Positions 1-4,726 of a stretch of DNA of 6,937 bases are shown piece by piece. Origin of the DNA: Gemmatimonadota bacterium (GTDB lineage Bacteria; Gemmatimonadota; Gemmatimonadetes; Longimicrobiales; Gaopeijiaceae); the NCBI GenBank assembly GCA_030550695.1, contig JAUQOX010000156.1:1-6937 (forward strand), read 5' to 3'. The notes under the pieces were generated by a model. It worked only from the letters and a program-made list of their open reading frames with translations, ran no database searches and was not told the DNA's origin. The stretch's first letter is position 1; each line of letters begins with the position of its first letter. Both the position numbers and the translations under genes were made by a program.

Positions 1-1
1 G

Positions 2-298
2 AGCGAGATCGAGGCGGAGGCCTTGCTGAAGGCCTTCGCAGAGGCCGGGATCTCGATTCCCGGCCTCTTCGGGGTTTTCTTCTACCGTAGCGCCCGCCCC
101 CAGACCCTGGAGCGCCTCGGGTCCTTCTTCCCGGTGCCCGTGGAAGAGCTTACCCGCGAATTCCGCCAAGGGCTCGGACCCGAGGACATCTGTCGGCGCT
201 CCGTGGAAGCCCTCCGCAGGGCGGGAGCCCGGCACCTGTATTTCAGCAACCTCGAGATGGAGGGGGCCGCCCGGACCTTGCGGTACCTCCTCGGCTGA
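2..298 (+). CDS. Methylenetetrahydrofolate reductase-like protein, C-terminal fragment (5' end outside window)
   Basis: The reading frame is open from the left edge (first full codon at position 2) to TGA at 296-298, giving about 98 residues of a C-terminus. Seen: an IPGLFGVFFYRSARPQTL segment, then FFPVPVEELTREF, and near the end GARHLYFSN followed by a short helix. From family memory, these resemble the last barrel strands of the short (mycobacterial-type) methylenetetrahydrofolate reductases, where a strand of the form (G)xxHxYxxN closes the TIM barrel. Such enzymes reduce 5,10-methylene-THF to 5-methyl-THF in the cytosol for methionine synthesis. A TTG at 23-25 is internal, because the frame continues upstream without a stop. 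The gene converges on the minus-strand operon ending at 597. The FAD and substrate-binding N-terminal part cannot be seen, so another TIM-barrel folate enzyme is possible. Confidence 0.6.
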   Translation, partial: SEIEAEALLKAFAEAGISIPGLFGVFFYRSARPQTLERLGSFFPVPVEELTREFRQGLGPEDICRRSVEALRRAGARHLYFSNLEMEGAARTLRYLLG

Positions 299-308
299 GG
301 GGGCGTTG

Positions 309-355
309 AAGGGGGTGGCCGAGCCGGGGGAGGGGAGGTGGCCCCCGTCCCCCTT
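309..355 (+). terminator. G/C-rich stem-loop just after the MTHFR-like gene, possible 3' end structure
   Basis: The segment AAGGGGG (309-315) pairs perfectly with CCCCCTT (349-355), and GGCC at 317-320 can pair with GGCC at 340-343 inside it. The stem begins 11 bases after the stop codon at 298. No T-tract follows, so it does not meet the usual intrinsic terminator pattern. It may only be a transcript-end stabilising hairpin or a chance product of G/C runs. Confidence 0.25.
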
Positions 356-367
356 GCGGCCCACTTT

Positions 368-397
368 GCAGGTCCCCGGACGCTTCGGCCGTTTGTG
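368..397. repeat. 30-bp direct repeat, copy 1
   Basis: This 30-bp segment (begins GCAGGTCCCCGGACG, ends GGCCGTTTGTG) recurs at 441-470 with one difference, T at 384 versus C at 457. The two copies are 73 bp apart, start to start. The sequence is not an obvious inverted repeat and carries no recognised protein site. Confidence 0.8.
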
Positions 398-440
398 GGC
401 CGTCAGGGCGGTCCATACCAACTCCGGAAAGACCCGTTTC

Positions 441-470
441 GCAGGTCCCCGGACGCCTCGGCCGTTTGTG
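441..470. repeat. 30-bp direct repeat, copy 2
   Basis: This is the second copy of the element at 368-397, with 29 of 30 bases identical. Identity drops outside the 30 bp, so the conserved unit is shorter than the 73-bp spacing. Confidence 0.8.
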
Positions 471-516
471 CGGCGGGTCGCAGGCGGAAACGTGGACCGT
501 GCCGCTTGCTCGGAAG

Positions 517-532
517 CTCCCCGGACTCCTCG
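517..532. repeat. Degenerate third copy of the repeat core
   Basis: CTCCCCGGACTCCTCG matches the core of copy 2 (445-460) at 14 of 16 bases and sits 72 bp after it. That nearly equals the 73-bp step between copies 1 and 2. The match is short and in G/C-rich sequence, so it could be chance; the equal spacing is the argument for it. Confidence 0.4.
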
Positions 533-596
533 ACAGGGCCAGCTCCTTCAGGGCTCAGCGGCGCCCGAGCGGGCTTCGGCCGATCCTGGTGGTCTT

Positions 597-1754
597 CTAG
601 TACCTGGGTAGAGATGGGTCCACCTCTTCGATCCATCGAAGCAGGCCACCTTCCAGGTTCCACACCCTGGTGAAGCCCACTTCCCGCAGGAACCGGACCG
701 CCCGGGCGCTCCGGGTGCCGTTGCGGCAGTAGACCACGGTTTCCCGGGCCGAGTCCAGGGTGTGGAGACCTTCGGGCAGGTATTCCAAGGGAAGAATACG
801 AGCGCCCGGCAGGTGGGCGATTTCCCATTCGTGGTGGCCCCGGACATCCAGGAGAAGGATGTCCCGGCCCTGGGAAAGCCAGCCGGCCAGTTCCCGTGGT
901 GACCATTGGGGCACATCGGGTTCATGGCTTCCGTCTTCCGCCGCGGACGCCCAGGCGCAAGAGGCTTCTTCGGTCACCAGCTCGCGGATTTCCCGGGTTC
1001 CGCAGGCCGGACAGCGGGGGTCCGGCCGCACGGAGAGGGAACGGAAGGCCATGGTCCACACGTCCACCAGCAAAAGACGTCCTATCAGCAGGTCGCCGGC
1101 CCCCAGGATCCACTTGAGGACCTCGGCCGCCTGAAGGGTCCCCACCAGGCCGGGGAGTACCCCCAGCACTCCGCCTTCCGCGCAACTGGGTACGAGTTCA
1201 GGGGGAGGAGGCTGGCGGAACAGGCAGCGGTAGCAGGGGCCTCCCGGCACGGCGAAAAGGGACACTTGGCCTTCGAACCGGAAGATGGAACCGTAGGCGT
1301 GGGGGATACCCAAGAGCAGGCAGGCGTCGTTGACCAGATAGCGGGTGGGGAAGTTGTCCGAGCCGTCGGCCACGATGTGGAAGTCCCGGAGGATCTCCAA
1401 GGCATTTTCGCTGGTAAGGCGGGTCTGGAAGTCTTCCACGTGCACGTGGGGGTTCAAATCCCGGATCCGCTCCCGGGCGGCGTGGGATTTCGGACGCCCT
1501 ACGTCGCCGGTGCCGAACAGGACCTGGCGCTGGAGATTCGTCAGGTCCACCTGGTCGAAATCCACCAGACCAAGAGTACCCACCCCGGCGGCGGCCAGGT
1601 AGAGGGCCAGGGGGGAGCCCAATCCTCCCGCCCCCACCAGGAGGACCCGGGAGCCCTTGAGCTTTCTTTGGCCTCCCAGGGCCACCTCCGGGAGGAGGAG
1701 GTGGCGGCTGTAGCGAAGGATTTCCTCGGGGGTGAGGGAAGGCGGGGGCGACAT
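597..1754 (-). CDS. moeB: MoeZ/MoeB-type E1-like adenylyltransferase with C-terminal rhodanese domain
   Basis: This cytosolic protein (385 residues) should activate the C-terminal glycine of a ubiquitin-like sulfur carrier with ATP and then transfer sulfur to give a thiocarboxylate. Seen, numbered from ATG 1754: an ATP-binding glycine loop GAGGLG at 41-46, LQRQ at 75-78, DGSDN at 130-134, zinc-site CxxC pairs at 174/177 and 248/251, and PSCAEGG with the conserved E1 cysteine at 191. From about residue 278 a rhodanese domain has the active-site loop CRNGTR, with Cys343. Known: this ThiF-plus-rhodanese layout is that of MoeZ and MOCS3/Uba4, whereas E. coli MoeB lacks the rhodanese part. A GTG at 1763 overlaps the carrier stop (GTGA). 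The ATG at 1754 is preferred because GGGGGTGA lies five bases upstream of it. It is the last gene of the operon and directly follows its probable substrate gene. Confidence 0.9.
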   Translation of the reverse strand: MSPPPSLTPEEILRYSRHLLLPEVALGGQRKLKGSRVLLVGAGGLGSPLALYLAAAGVGTLGLVDFDQVDLTNLQRQVLFGTGDVGRPKSHAARERIRDLNPHVHVEDFQTRLTSENALEILRDFHIVADGSDNFPTRYLVNDACLLLGIPHAYGSIFRFEGQVSLFAVPGGPCYRCLFRQPPPPELVPSCAEGGVLGVLPGLVGTLQAAEVLKWILGAGDLLIGRLLLVDVWTMAFRSLSVRPDPRCPACGTREIRELVTEEASCAWASAAEDGSHEPDVPQWSPRELAGWLSQGRDILLLDVRGHHEWEIAHLPGARILPLEYLPEGLHTLDSARETVVYCRNGTRSARAVRFLREVGFTRVWNLEGGLLRWIEEVDPSLPRY

Positions 1755-1759
1755 GGCGT

Positions 1760-2032
1760 TCACCCCCCCGCCACCGCGGACACCACGGTGATCTCGTCGC
1801 CGTCCCGGAGGGGGGTGTCGAAACCCTCCAGGAAGCGGATGTCTTCGTCGTTCAGGTAGAACAGGAGGTATTCGTGGGGCTCGCCGGTCGGGCCGGTCAA
1901 CCTGCCCGCCAAGCGGGGGAAGCGGACCGTGAGCTCTTCCACGGCCTCTTGGAGGGTGGCTCCCCGGGCCTGCACTTGGGCAGAACCGGCCAGGGATGCC
2001 AGGACTTTGGGCAGATGGAAGGTGACCTGCAT
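1760..2032 (-). CDS. CysO/MoaD-like ubiquitin-fold sulfur carrier protein
   Basis: This is a 90-residue small carrier with a beta-grasp pattern and an exposed Gly-Gly terminus (AVAGG, 86-90), the site of adenylation and thiocarboxylation. Other visible family marks are GATLQEAVEEL at 24-34, NDEDIRF at 61-67 and the turn RDGDEITVV at 76-84. The NDEDIRF and AVAGG segments resemble, from memory, mycobacterial CysO, the sulfur donor to the cysteine synthase CysM, more than E. coli MoaD. The start is supported by GAGGAG at 2039-2044, which overlaps the stop of the upstream PLP-enzyme gene. The next gene begins at the carrier's stop. No MoaE, MoaA/C or thiazole-synthase gene is nearby, so a role in amino-acid sulfur transfer is more likely than molybdopterin or thiamine synthesis. 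A molybdopterin role cannot be excluded from the sequence alone. Confidence 0.85.
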   Translation of the reverse strand: MQVTFHLPKVLASLAGSAQVQARGATLQEAVEELTVRFPRLAGRLTGPTGEPHEYLLFYLNDEDIRFLEGFDTPLRDGDEITVVSAVAGG

Positions 2033-2042
2033 GGGTTTCTCC

Positions 2043-3359
2043 TCAGGTGGTGGTAATGAGCGCTTCGACTTCCTGGAGGCGAGGTGCGATGAGAGGGGCT
2101 TCTTCGAGACCGGACCGGACCGCTTCTACCGTCTTCAGCCCATGCCCCGTAATGCAGAGCACCACTTCGTCGGTGAGCTTCAGGTGGCCTTGCCGGGCCA
2201 GGGCCAGGGCCGCCGCCACCGTCACCCCGCCGGCGGTTTCGGTGAAGATCCCTGTGGTGCGTGCCAAGAGCTGGATTCCTCCCACCAGCGCAAGATCGTC
2301 CACCGCTGCGGCCCAGCCTCCGCTTTCCCGTAGGGCCCGCACGGCCTGGGCGCCGTCGGCGGGGCTGCCGATGGCCAGGGATTTCGCTAGGGTCCGGGGG
2401 ATCGTGGGCCGGATGCGCCCGTCCCCCCTATGGAGGGCCTCTACGATGGGGGCACAGCCCGCGGCTTGCGCGCCATAGAGCCTGGGCAGCGGATCCCCGG
2501 TGAAACCTGCCTCCTTCACCTCCCGGAACCCCTTGGCCAGACGGGTCACCAGCGAGCCCCCCGCCATGGGGGCCACCACGGCATCGGGGAATCGCCAGCC
2601 CAGTTGTTCGGCGATCTCCCAGGCCATGGTCTTGGAGCCTTCGGCGTAGTAGGCCCGGAGGTTCACGTTGACGATCCCCCACCCGAAGTGGTCGGCAACC
2701 TGGGAGCAAAGGCGGTTCACGTCGTCGTAGGTCCCCCGCACCCGGACCATCTTGGCGCCGAAGACGGCGGTGGCCACGAGTTTTCCCCCCTCCAGGTCAT
2801 GGGGAACGAAGATCCAGGCGCTCAGTCCTTCCCGGGCGGCGTGGGCGGCCACGGCGTTGGCCAAGTTCCCGGTGGAGGCGCACCCCACCGTGTCCAGCCC
2901 CAGCTGGCGGGCGGCGTTGATGGCGGTGGCCACCACCCGGTCCTTGAAGGAAAGGGAGGGGAAGCAGAGGGCGTCGTTCTTGATCCAGGCCCGGCGTACC
3001 CCCAGAGCGGCGGCCAAAATGGGAGCTTCGATGAGGGGCGTGAACCCCGTGTTGCGCGAAAGCTGCGGCTCTTCCTCGAAGGGGAGCCATTCCAGATACC
3101 GCCATAGGGATGCCGGGCGTCGGGAAAGGGCGGTGGTGGAGGGGAGAGGCCGGTCCGGGGGGTAGGAGGGCTCCAGGGGGCCGAGACATTCCGGGCAGAC
3201 GGCCGTGGGCGCAGGAGGGTGAAGGGTTCCACAGGCGGAGCAGGTCAAGGGGCGCAGTGAGGTGTTGGCCGGCCCTCCAGGCTGTGGGCCGACACAGGCG
3301 GCGTCTGAGCTGTGGAACAAGGGATGGACCCCGCGGCGATGCGAGACGTGGGAACTCAT
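2043..3359 (-). CDS. thrC: Threonine synthase-family PLP enzyme with N-terminal zinc ribbon, possibly sulfur-carrier dependent
   Basis: This 438-residue cytosolic PLP fold-type II enzyme by family converts O-phosphohomoserine to threonine. Seen: a zinc ribbon with C40/C43 and C55/C58; GFTPLIE at 105-111; the PLP lysine K139 in SLSFKDRV; the substrate loop STGN at 162-165; a phosphate-binding MAGGSL at 265-270; LAKSLAIGSPADG at 324-336; and ITGHGLKT near the end, a common threonine synthase signature. An extension of about 35 residues precedes the ribbon. The ATG overlaps the panB stop (ATGA), with GGAG seven bases upstream. The next gene encodes the sulfur carrier after 10 bp and then its activating enzyme. 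This context suggests either ordinary threonine synthesis with an unexplained neighbour, or a related reaction using carrier thiocarboxylate to make homocysteine or cysteine. The family call is strong; the substrate is uncertain. Confidence 0.85.
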   Translation of the reverse strand: MSSHVSHRRGVHPLFHSSDAACVGPQPGGPANTSLRPLTCSACGTLHPPAPTAVCPECLGPLEPSYPPDRPLPSTTALSRRPASLWRYLEWLPFEEEPQLSRNTGFTPLIEAPILAAALGVRRAWIKNDALCFPSLSFKDRVVATAINAARQLGLDTVGCASTGNLANAVAAHAAREGLSAWIFVPHDLEGGKLVATAVFGAKMVRVRGTYDDVNRLCSQVADHFGWGIVNVNLRAYYAEGSKTMAWEIAEQLGWRFPDAVVAPMAGGSLVTRLAKGFREVKEAGFTGDPLPRLYGAQAAGCAPIVEALHRGDGRIRPTIPRTLAKSLAIGSPADGAQAVRALRESGGWAAAVDDLALVGGIQLLARTTGIFTETAGGVTVAAALALARQGHLKLTDEVVLCITGHGLKTVEAVRSGLEEAPLIAPRLQEVEALITTT

Positions 3360-4300
3360 CGGGCACTCCGGGAAGAAGGGATGCGGGTAGACGAAGGGCC
3401 GGGGATGTGGGAGCGGGCCAGCAGGGCGGCCTCTTCAGGGGGCATGGGGTAGCAGTGCTCCGGGGAGGGGAAAGTCCCTTCCCGGACCTCTTGCGCATAG
3501 GCCCGGAAAGCCCTTTCCATGGCGGCCCCCAGGTCGGCGTAGCGCTTGACGAATCGTGGCGCGATCTCTCCCACGAAGGTTCCCAGGAGGTCGTGGCAGA
3601 TGAGGAGCTGGCCGTCCACGTGGGGACCCGCTCCTATGCCGTAGACCGGTACCTCGAGGGCCTCCCGGATCACAGCAGCGGTTTCCGGTGGGACGGCTTC
3701 CACCAGGATGGCAAAGACCCCGGCGTCCTGGAGTCTTCGGGCCTCGTCGGCCAGTCGGCGGGCTTCGGAAGCGCTCCGCCCCTGGACCCGATACCCCCCA
3801 AGTTGCGTGAGCCGCTGGGGTGTTAGGCCCAAGTGACCCATGACCGCCAGGCCGGCCCGGGTCATGGCCCGGACGCGGGGAACAACCGCGCCTCCCCCTT
3901 CGCACTTCACGGCGTCACAGCCGGCTTGTCCTACGAAGGCTCCGGCGTTTCGGATGGCGGCTTCCTGGCTCACTTGGTAGGACAGGAAGGGCATGTCGGC
4001 CACCACCAAAGCCCGCTTGGCTCCCCGGGCCACCGCCCGGGCCAAAACGAGCATTTCCGCCATCCCCACCCCCAAGGTGTTGGCGAGCCCCAAGACGGTC
4101 ATGGCCGCCGAGTCACCCACCAAGAGAAGGTCCACCCCGGCCCGGTCGGCGAACACCGCGGTGGGGTAGTCGTAGGCGGTGAGGAAAACCGCCCGCCGGC
4201 CCGAGGCTCTCCAGCGGGCCAAGTCCACGAGGGTGACCTTCTGTTCGCCGGCGGCTGGCGATGCCGGCGCCGATGCGTCTTCTCCTTCCAGCGAAGGCAT
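3356..4300 (-). CDS. panB: 3-methyl-2-oxobutanoate hydroxymethyltransferase (ketopantoate hydroxymethyltransferase)
   Basis: This 314-residue cytosolic TIM-barrel enzyme moves a hydroxymethyl group from 5,10-methylene-THF to alpha-ketoisovalerate, the first committed step of pantothenate and CoA synthesis. Seen: TAYDYPTA at 41-48; metal ligands in VGDS (D63), VADMPF (D102) and KCEGG (E134); GHLGLTPQ at 155-162; the catalytic glutamate in VEAVP (E201); and GIGAGPHVDGQ at 221-231. An N-terminal extension of about 20 residues and a Ser/Arg-rich C-terminal tail make it somewhat longer than usual. The barrel segment after VGDS (AAMTVLGLANTLGV) is diverged from the common LGM-VVLG-STLPV form. Start choice is firm: AGGAGG at 4308-4313 lies seven bases upstream. 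It is the first gene of the operon, overlaps the next by four bases, and is preceded by a terminator that transcripts must pass. Confidence 0.95.
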   Translation of the reverse strand: MPSLEGEDASAPASPAAGEQKVTLVDLARWRASGRRAVFLTAYDYPTAVFADRAGVDLLLVGDSAAMTVLGLANTLGVGMAEMLVLARAVARGAKRALVVADMPFLSYQVSQEAAIRNAGAFVGQAGCDAVKCEGGGAVVPRVRAMTRAGLAVMGHLGLTPQRLTQLGGYRVQGRSASEARRLADEARRLQDAGVFAILVEAVPPETAAVIREALEVPVYGIGAGPHVDGQLLICHDLLGTFVGEIAPRFVKRYADLGAAMERAFRAYAQEVREGTFPSPEHCYPMPPEEAALLARSHIPGPSSTRIPSSRSAR

Positions 4301-4307
4301 ACGTCGT

Positions 4308-4313
4308 CCTCCT
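4308..4313 (-). promoter_or_regulatory. Ribosome binding site of panB
   Basis: A full AGGAGG lies seven bases before the ATG at 4300. It fixes the panB start and shows that translation is not leaderless, which matters because a terminator lies 28 bases further upstream. Confidence 0.85.
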
Positions 4314-4340
4314 GCCCGGACCGTTGCCCGGGCATCGCGG

Positions 4341-4378
4341 AAAAAAAAGAACCGGCCGCCCGTGGGAGCGGCCGGTTC
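4341..4378 (-). terminator. Intrinsic terminator, probable attenuator in the panB leader
   Basis: Read on the minus strand, an 11-bp perfect stem (arms 4368-4378 and 4349-4359) with an 8-base loop is followed directly by eight U residues (4341-4348). This is a textbook rho-independent terminator acting only on leftward transcripts, since the plus strand has no T-tract after the stem. Only 40 bases separate the U-tract from the panB ATG, and the SD occupies part of them, leaving no room for a complete promoter. Transcripts for the operon most likely start upstream and read through it, which is the layout of a conditional attenuator. The alternative is that it closes the transcript of the upstream peptidase gene and a hidden promoter overlaps it. 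Confidence 0.9.
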
Positions 4379-4399
4379 GGGACTGACGCCGAGATCTGA

Positions 4400-4501
4400 C
4401 TAGACCATACGCGCATCCTCTCCCGGTCGCTCCGCGACGGGGCTCATGGCCATGACCATGGTCATGGCGAGGAAGGAGATGCGCATGGACTTCGTCATCA
4501 T
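4400..4501 (-). CDS. Possible Met-rich leader peptide (33 aa) upstream of the panB attenuator
   Basis: A short frame opens at a tandem ATG ATG (4501 and 4498) and ends with TAG at 4400-4402, 22 bases before the terminator stem. A weak SD-like GGA lies about ten bases upstream of the first ATG. The peptide has eight Met among 33 residues, including the alternating run M-T-M-V-M-A-M, after a basic start (K, R). It resembles either an attenuation leader peptide with a control-codon cluster, or a signal-peptide-like fragment left from a lost gene. The frame extends upstream to an ATG at 4606, but that lies within the predicted -10 element. No homologue is recognised. Translation is unproven. Confidence 0.3.
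   Translation of the reverse strand: MMTKSMRISFLAMTMVMAMSPVAERPGEDARMV
4426..4438 (-). other. Small leader stem-loop
   Basis: GTCGC and GCGAC flank a three-base loop, giving a 5-bp stem between the 20-bp palindrome and the terminator. It would form in the leader transcript within the end of the short frame. It is listed as part of the leader's folding potential; its role is unknown. Confidence 0.3.
4449..4468. repeat. Perfect 20-bp palindrome
   Basis: GCCATGACCATGGTCATGGC is identical to its own reverse complement. With the CATG just outside it (4445-4448), CATG occurs four times at exact 6-bp steps. In RNA it can form an 8-bp stem with a CAUG loop; in DNA it could be an operator for a dimeric regulator. 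It also encodes the alternating Met run of the short frame, so the palindrome may partly reflect a simple repeat. Confidence 0.85.
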
Positions 4502-4605
4502 TCGGCTTTTCCGTTCAAGAAGATGACAAAACGCCGAGACCTTTTCGAGAAGCGTGGCGTCCGTCCCCCTCCAAGCGGGGAGGGCTCGGACCCGGGAGTG
4601 ACCCA

Positions 4606-4634
4606 TGGATAAGGGCGCATGGTCTGCGTGTCAA
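4606..4634 (-). promoter_or_regulatory. Candidate sigma70-type promoter for the panB operon
   Basis: On the minus strand a perfect TTGACA (4629-4634) is followed after 17 bases by TATCCA (4606-4611), a weak -10 that matches TATAAT at its first three bases. A start near 4599 would give a leader of about 300 bases before the panB ATG. The leader would contain the Met-rich frame, the palindrome and the terminator. The -35 and spacing are good and the -10 is poor. Confidence 0.4.
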
Positions 4635-4663
4635 GGGGGTGTTCTGCCGGGGAAGGGGGGAGC

Positions 4664-4701
4664 GCGCCGGCGGACGGTTCCGCTCCTGGCCACGCCGGCG
4701 C
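4664..4701 (-). terminator. GC stem-loop after the S9 peptidase gene, candidate 3' end
   Basis: Nine-base arms 4664-4672 and 4693-4701 (GCGCCGGCG and its reverse complement) pair perfectly around a 20-base loop, starting 25 bases after the peptidase stop codon. The sequence after it on the minus strand is C/T-rich rather than U-rich, so it is not a classical intrinsic terminator. It could still end or protect the peptidase mRNA. Each arm also contains the self-palindrome CGCCGGCG. Confidence 0.35.
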
Positions 4702-4726
4702 ACCTCCGCGGGTCCCCGCCTCGGCC

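Larger units (their letters stand above)
299..596. other. Convergent intergenic region, no gene seen
   Basis: This stretch separates the plus-strand gene ending at 298 from the minus-strand gene ending at 597. Open frames that cross it lack a plausible ribosome binding site, are Arg/Pro/Gly-rich low-complexity translations, or run into the moeB-like gene. Apart from the hairpin at 309-355 and the repeats at 368-532, nothing was recognised. No intrinsic terminator with a U-tract was found for either converging transcript. Confidence 0.6.
4301..4726 (-). other. Leader/intergenic region between the S9 peptidase gene and panB
   Basis: This 426-bp stretch holds, in transcription order, the GC stem at 4664-4701, the candidate promoter at 4606-4634, and a 6-bp stem (arms 4579-4584 and 4567-4572). 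A further imperfect stem (CGGC-TTTT with AAAA-GCCG, about 4504-4538), the Met-rich frame, the palindrome and the U-tract terminator follow. A 9-base direct repeat (ACGCCGAGA on the plus strand) occurs at 4386-4394 and 4531-4539. No known riboswitch consensus was recognised. Confidence 0.6.

Noticed and set aside
368..532. CRISPR array from the regularly spaced repeat
   Set aside because: There are only two good copies, spacing between repeats is about 43 bp, the third copy is badly degenerate, and no cas gene is nearby.
306..673. Short plus-strand frames through the convergent intergenic region
   Set aside because: There is no convincing SD, the composition is Arg/Pro/Ala-rich, they overlap the end of the minus-strand moeB-like gene, and they cross the direct repeats.
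906..1859. Long plus-strand frame (317 codons) opposite the adenylyltransferase gene
   Set aside because: It lies antisense to a gene with clear conserved motifs, its translation has no recognisable domain, and long antisense frames are expected in GC-rich coding DNA.
2430..3826. Two plus-strand frames of 225 and 238 codons opposite thrC and panB
   Set aside because: Both are Gly/Arg/His-rich antisense shadows of well-supported genes and show no family motif.
4380..4600. A known riboswitch (SAM, cobalamin, TPP, THF, pan motif) in the panB leader
   Set aside because: I compared the leader by eye with remembered core motifs and found no convincing match. A covariance-model search would be needed to exclude a divergent aptamer.
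4400..4606. Full 68-codon version of the short frame before panB
   Set aside because: Its ATG at 4606 lies inside the predicted -10 element and the upstream half of the translation has no coding character. The tandem ATG at 4501/4498 is a better candidate start.
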